From: Paenibacillus sp. JNUCC32 | GTDB lineage: Bacteria; Bacillota; Bacilli; Paenibacillales; Paenibacillaceae | Reading direction: 5' to 3' | DNA length: 64,000 bases | NCBI RefSeq assembly: GCF_014863545.1 | Contig: NZ_CP062260.1 | Location: 3,100,001 to 3,164,000, forward strand | Shown here: in pieces, positions 60,879 through 64,000 of the stretch | Numbering within the stretch: position 1 is the first letter of the stretch | Layout: every line of letters begins with the position of its first letter | Translations under genes and position numbers: made by a program | The notes under the pieces: generated by a model | Databases searched by the model: none | What the model was told of the DNA's origin: nothing | Seen by the model: only the letters and a program-made list of their open reading frames with translations

Positions 60879-61724
60879 TTACAGAATCATACCGCTAAGG
60901 ACGAATAGAACGTTCATCGCAAAATGCATGACCATGACGGGAGCCAATCCTTTCGAACGAATAGCTACGCCCCCCATCATGATACCAAAGATGGAAAACA
61001 ACAGGCAAACGGGCCATGAAAAACCGAGGTGGTAATGGTATAAACCAAAGGTAACTCCGGCGATGACAAGCCCTTTCAGCTCCCCAAACCGACTTGCAAA
61101 ATGACTAAGTATGTAACCCCGCCATAACAGCTCCTCCAGCACTGCATTGATCAGCGCAAAAGAAAGGGCATAACCGGCAAGAGCCAGGAGTTCAGGCTGT
61201 CCCCAGTCCATAAAAAATGAAAATACGGCACAAACCATAACCAGGAATATCAGCATAAACCGCCAGATCGGGTCCTTGAGCGGGCCCTTGAATATCCATG
61301 GAAAATAAATCGTTGACCTCCAGTTGCCTATGGCAAGATAAAGCGGTTTTTCTCTCGTCCGCATTGCCGCGAGGGCAAAGGGCATCACGAACAGAATCAG
61401 GCCCAGCCTCGATAGAATAATTCCCCAGGTTTCGTGATCGGCCAACCCATTCTGTATGATTTCACCAAAGGTACGATAAAGGATGTACCCCATGATCATG
61501 TTCAGCGCCAGCATGGCTGTATCGCTTATCCGTTTCGAAGGGTTGAACAGACTGACCCTCCTGCACGCGATATAAGCCAGAGTCAAAACGGCCCCCCATA
61601 TAAAAACCATCGGAAATGAAATTAGCTGAACCCCAATAATAGCCACAGCCAGAAGCATGAAGCAAACTGTAAAGTCACTTGAGCGTTTCCTTACGGACAA
61701 ACTTTTCTCTCCCATCCCACACAT
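60879..61724 (-). CDS. CPBP-family intramembrane metalloprotease (CAAX protease-like)
   Basis: 281 residues with about eight hydrophobic segments. The CPBP motifs are present: NAVLEELLWRGYILSHF (EExxxR), FGLYHYHLGFSW with the His pair, and VMVMHFAMNVLFVL with the second His and Asn. In bacteria such proteins often process peptides, bacteriocins or anti-sigma factors, so a functional link with the neighbouring sigma operon is possible but unproven. The start at 61724 has only a poor Shine-Dalgarno; ATG 61715 is an alternative. Confidence 0.82.
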   Translation of the reverse strand: MCGMGEKSLSVRKRSSDFTVCFMLLAVAIIGVQLISFPMVFIWGAVLTLAYIACRRVSLFNPSKRISDTAMLALNMIMGYILYRTFGEIIQNGLADHETWGIILSRLGLILFVMPFALAAMRTREKPLYLAIGNWRSTIYFPWIFKGPLKDPIWRFMLIFLVMVCAVFSFFMDWGQPELLALAGYALSFALINAVLEELLWRGYILSHFASRFGELKGLVIAGVTFGLYHYHLGFSWPVCLLFSIFGIMMGGVAIRSKGLAPVMVMHFAMNVLFVLSGMIL

Positions 61725-61771
61725 CGTCTTTTCATTTCATGATACCTGATTCGACCCGCTTTTTACACAAG

Positions 61772-61807
61772 AAAAAAGCCACATCAGAATCAGTTCCAAT
61801 GTGACTT
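61772..61807 (-). terminator. Intrinsic terminator of the 61812-62081 gene
   Basis: AAGCCACAT pairs with ATGTGACTT with one mismatch; on the minus strand a TTTTTT run follows, 5 nt after the stop. Confidence 0.65.
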
Positions 61808-61811
61808 GCTT

Positions 61812-62081
61812 TTACTTGTTTTTGGTATACACGATTTTTTTGATGGAATCGCAGGATAAACAATACTGAGAAGAAAGCTGGTCAATCGTGGCGCCTGAAG
61901 CAAACAGCTGCCGGATTTCCAGGTTTCTTTTTTTCAAATACACCCGGCTGCCCGAGTTTTCTCCCCATTTCTTGCGCAATCCTTCGGGTTTCGGGATGTA
62001 TACCATCCCGCCCTGTACATATTTTTGCACTTCCTTCAGCAATTCCTCGGGAAGTATAATATCCGCGTTTATATATTTCAT
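61812..62081 (-). CDS. Small helix-turn-helix protein (CD3324/Mor-like)
   Basis: 89 residues. The N-terminus KYINADIILPEELLKEVQKY resembles CD3324-family proteins, and the middle GGMVYIPKPEGLRKKWGENS precedes a helix-turn-helix, IRQLFASGATIDQLSSQYCL with SCDSIKKIVY. It may regulate transcription; no target is visible. AAGGAG is 10 nt before the ATG. Confidence 0.7.
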   Translation of the reverse strand: MKYINADIILPEELLKEVQKYVQGGMVYIPKPEGLRKKWGENSGSRVYLKKRNLEIRQLFASGATIDQLSSQYCLSCDSIKKIVYTKNK

Positions 62082-62164
62082 GGTAGCTCTGCTCCTTAAA
62101 ATTAAAATAAAGGTTTTAAGGATGCAAAGTCCAATAGATAAACGGCCCTCTCTACGCGAGGTAA

Positions 62165-62263
62165 TCAGGCGGTAACTTTCTCATCGCTCCATGCAAACAA
62201 CCGCCGTTGTTCATCATATAGACTTTGCATAGAGCTCATCGTCAATCTTCCCATCATGATCAT
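62165..62263 (-). CDS. Possible small protein (32 residues)
   Basis: AAGGGAGG lies about 9 nt before ATG 62263. The frame reads MIMMGRLTMSSMQSLYDEQR then RLFAWSDEKVTA and stops at 62165. An ATG at 62269 is too close to the Shine-Dalgarno. The composition is plausible but short; it could also be noise. It fills the gap between the HAD gene and the CD3324-like gene. Confidence 0.35.
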   Translation of the reverse strand: MIMMGRLTMSSMQSLYDEQRRLFAWSDEKVTA

Positions 62264-62367
62264 GATCATACCCCTCCCTTCACAAATTATGACATTCCGA
62301 CTGGTTATGACCATTATAACCGATGTTAGGCGAAAAATCGAAGCCTCCGTCTCATCGGCAGGAGATC

Positions 62368-63033
62368 CTAAACCGCTAAGCTTGCAAACGACCGGAGCAT
62401 CTCCTCCACCGTTTTGAAGAAATAGGTCGGCTGGCATGCCGTCAGCTCTTCCTCCGAACCATAGCCGTAACCTGCAGCCATGCTGTGTATCCCGCAATTC
62501 CGTGCTCCTATTAAATCATGCATCCGATCTCCGATCATGACGGCTTCCGAAGCATCAATGCGGCAGGTATCCAGAACATGCTGAATGATTTCGGTTTTGG
62601 CGGACCGGGTGCCGTCCAGTTCGCTTCCGCACACCATGGTAAAATAAGCGGACAGCTGGAAATGCTCAAGTATCGTTTCCGCAAAAACCGCAGGCTTGGA
62701 GGTAGCGACATACAACTGTCGCCCTTGCGATAACAGTAAATCCAATACATCGCGAATGCCGACATATACTTCATTTTCATACAGGCCGGTGTCCTTGAAA
62801 TATTCGCGATAGCTGAGAATTGCTTCCCAAGCCTCGGCCTCGCTGAAATGGTACTTTTCGGTGAAGGTCTCCTGGAGCGGGGGACCGATAAAACATTCCA
62901 GCTCGGAAAGATCGTTGACGATAATCCCTTGCTGACCGAGTGCGTGCCTCACAGCTTTCGTGATGCCTTCGCGCGGATCGGTCAGGGTTCCGTCCAAATC
63001 AAATAGAATATGTTTGTATTTCAATTCGATCAT
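62368..63033 (-). CDS. HAD-family phosphatase (Gph/PgmB-like)
   Basis: 221 residues. Motif I KHILFDLDGTLTDPREGI has the nucleophile Asp, motif II is LYVATSKPAVFAET with the Ser/Thr, motif III/IV is AVMIGDRMHDLIGARNCGIH. The cap domain and length fit the phosphoglycolate phosphatase or pyrophosphatase (PpaX) group. The ATG at 63033 is only 1-2 nt after AAGGAG; TTG 63024 (ten nt after it) is a likely real start and aligns better with the neighbouring HAD gene. Substrate unresolved. Confidence 0.88.
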   Translation of the reverse strand: MIELKYKHILFDLDGTLTDPREGITKAVRHALGQQGIIVNDLSELECFIGPPLQETFTEKYHFSEAEAWEAILSYREYFKDTGLYENEVYVGIRDVLDLLLSQGRQLYVATSKPAVFAETILEHFQLSAYFTMVCGSELDGTRSAKTEIIQHVLDTCRIDASEAVMIGDRMHDLIGARNCGIHSMAAGYGYGSEEELTACQPTYFFKTVEEMLRSFASLAV

Positions 63034-63052
63034 TCTCCTTCTTTCATGATTC

Positions 63053-63742
63053 CTAAGTCAGATCCTTAAGCTCCATAAGATCCTTGATTGTATAAGCAGG
63101 CCGATGACGGTCGCTTAAAGGGGCGCCCCGGCGATTATAATAACAAAAGTCAATTCCTGCATTCGCTGCTCCTTCATAATCATCCGTAAGCGAATCCCCT
63201 ATGTACAGCACCTCGCTTGAGTCAACCGCTAATTCCTGCAAAGCAAGCTCAAAGATATGCGGATCCGGCTTCCAGTACTTTACTTCATCCGAAATGATGA
63301 AGGAATCAAAATAATGAAACAAGCCTCCTGCCGCAAGACGTTTGCGCTGTGCTTCACCAATGCCGTTGGAGATCACGCCGAGCGCAAAATTGCCGTGCAG
63401 GTGTTCCAGTATAAGATCGGCATGCGGCTCCAAATGGGGGGAACTGCAAAATAACCCCCAGTATGTTTCCGAGATCTCCCGGCACTGGTTAAATTCCCGC
63501 TTCAATCCAAGGAACGTGTCCGTGAAGGAATGCTCCAACACCTGCCTAATGTCGTGATTATGCTGAACTCGGTTCATCCAGTAATTAAAATTGATCGGTC
63601 CGAATGTCCCCCAGAACTCATCCCACGTCAAATCCTCATGCAGACGGTATAACTCCAGCGCCTGCTGCATGCATTTCTTTTCGCTCTGGCTGTAGTCTAG
63701 CAACGTGTTGTCCAGATCAAAAAAAATGGCCTTGTATCTCAT
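63053..63742 (-). CDS. HAD-family nucleotidase (YjjG/YfnB-like)
   Basis: 229 residues from ATG 63742 (RYKAIFFDLDNTLLDYSQS). The motif DLDNTLLDYSQSE with Asn after the second Asp, the second motif GVISNGIGEAQRKRLAAGGL, and KPDPHIFELALQELAVDSSE with YIGDSLTDDYEGAANAGI all match the noncanonical pyrimidine nucleotidase group. GGGGGAG lies 6 nt upstream of the chosen ATG. The 62368-63033 HAD gene follows 20 nt later, so the two are likely co-transcribed. Confidence 0.88.
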   Translation of the reverse strand: MRYKAIFFDLDNTLLDYSQSEKKCMQQALELYRLHEDLTWDEFWGTFGPINFNYWMNRVQHNHDIRQVLEHSFTDTFLGLKREFNQCREISETYWGLFCSSPHLEPHADLILEHLHGNFALGVISNGIGEAQRKRLAAGGLFHYFDSFIISDEVKYWKPDPHIFELALQELAVDSSEVLYIGDSLTDDYEGAANAGIDFCYYNRRGAPLSDRHRPAYTIKDLMELKDLT

Positions 63743-63855
63743 CTCCATCTCCCCCTCCGGCCGATGCTGCAACTATATGCATTCGCTAATTCGGAGGGGT
63801 TCTCCTGCTAATCAGGACCTGAAACGGCCGCTGGACCCGGCCGGCTGCATAAAGA

Positions 63856-63891
63856 AAGTCCCAAGGGCTTAGGTTTCACAAAACCTTTGGG
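63856..63891 (-). terminator. Terminator-like hairpin at the end of the edge gene
   Basis: GTCCCAAGG and CCTTTGGGAC pair with one imperfection; on the minus strand TTTCTTT follows. It lies 15 nt after the stop of the partial gene. Confidence 0.5.
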
Positions 63892-63905
63892 ACATGTACA
63901 TGTCG

Positions 63906-64000
63906 TTAGTTAATAAAGCGCTCTGCGATTTCTATCATGTTCTCTTTTGTTAGCTTCGCTTTGCTGTTCAATGCGATATGGTAATAAAGATCTTGGGCCT
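63906..64000 (-). CDS. C-terminal end of an unidentified protein (cut by window edge)
   Basis: The minus-strand frame is open from the window end to TAA at 63906-63908 and reads AQDLYYHIALNSKAKLTKEN then MIEIAERFIN. Helical and charged, ordinary composition. The stop is followed by a terminator-like hairpin, supporting a true gene end. Too little is visible to name it. Confidence 0.6.
   Translation of the reverse strand, partial: AQDLYYHIALNSKAKLTKENMIEIAERFIN

Noticed and set aside
62165..62497. 110-codon frame ending with the small gene at 62165
   Set aside because: The upstream two thirds overlap the HAD gene antisense/out of frame and have no start signal; only the last 32 codons have a Shine-Dalgarno.
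1..64000. CRISPR arrays, tRNA or rRNA genes, insertion sequences, prophage
   Set aside because: No regularly spaced repeats, no transposase or integrase motifs, and no tRNA-like cloverleaf or rRNA sequence were recognised.

Overview
The window reads as an ordinary chromosomal segment of a Gram-positive, spore-forming Bacillales bacterium, most likely Paenibacillus or a close relative. This is inferred from moderate GC content, strong AGGAGG ribosome binding sites, T-box control of proline genes, SLH-domain surface proteins, amidases with copper-amine-oxidase-like N-terminal domains, GerMN lipoproteins, a double-GTPase dynamin (DynA type) and a Bacillus-type methionine salvage set. I see no rRNA, tRNA, CRISPR array, insertion sequence or prophage.

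Layout. 1-7.1 kb: end of an unidentified gene, a permuted papain-like hydrolase, an AraC regulator divergent from an oxidoreductase/aldo-keto reductase pair, a TetR/VOC pair with a visible operator over its promoter, and small genes. 7.3-12.2 kb: a multi-PAS histidine kinase convergent with oligoendopeptidase F. 12.3-17.1 kb: a MutS2-like ATPase without Smr domain behind an elaborate leader (promoter, seven-codon leader peptide, 12-bp inverted repeat, two intrinsic terminators), then a GNAT acetyltransferase, an RlmI-like methyltransferase and an RluA-family pseudouridine synthase. 17.4-18.8 kb: a secreted lytic polysaccharide monooxygenase with FN3 and chitin-binding domains. 18.9-28.1 kb: MarR regulator, parC/parE, an ABC-2 transporter pair, an SGNH esterase and a CAP-domain secreted protein. 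28.4-36.8 kb: GNAT, an asymmetric heterodimeric ABC exporter and DynA. 37-45.6 kb: nth, an SLH protein and a tandemly duplicated amidase + GerMN lipoprotein pair.

45.8-58.3 kb is metabolic: leuCD with a divergent LysR regulator, then mtnU and mtnE divergent from one another, then a proline T-box followed by proB-proA-proC-mtnW-mtnX-mtnB with no terminator in between. Proline synthesis and part of methionine salvage therefore appear to share one transcript. 58.3-64 kb holds a hidden small membrane protein gene, a sigma factor / putative anti-sigma / triple-repeat membrane protein operon whose sigma gene seems to use an ATT start codon, a CPBP protease, two HAD phosphatases and small genes.

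The most promising undescribed system is the attenuated MutS2-like gene. The leader peptide coding end is itself one arm of the 12-bp inverted repeat, which is the architecture of ribosome-stalling (often antibiotic-sensing) regulation. The downstream genes look like rRNA or ribosome-modifying functions. All functional statements are from sequence reading only; no database search was possible.
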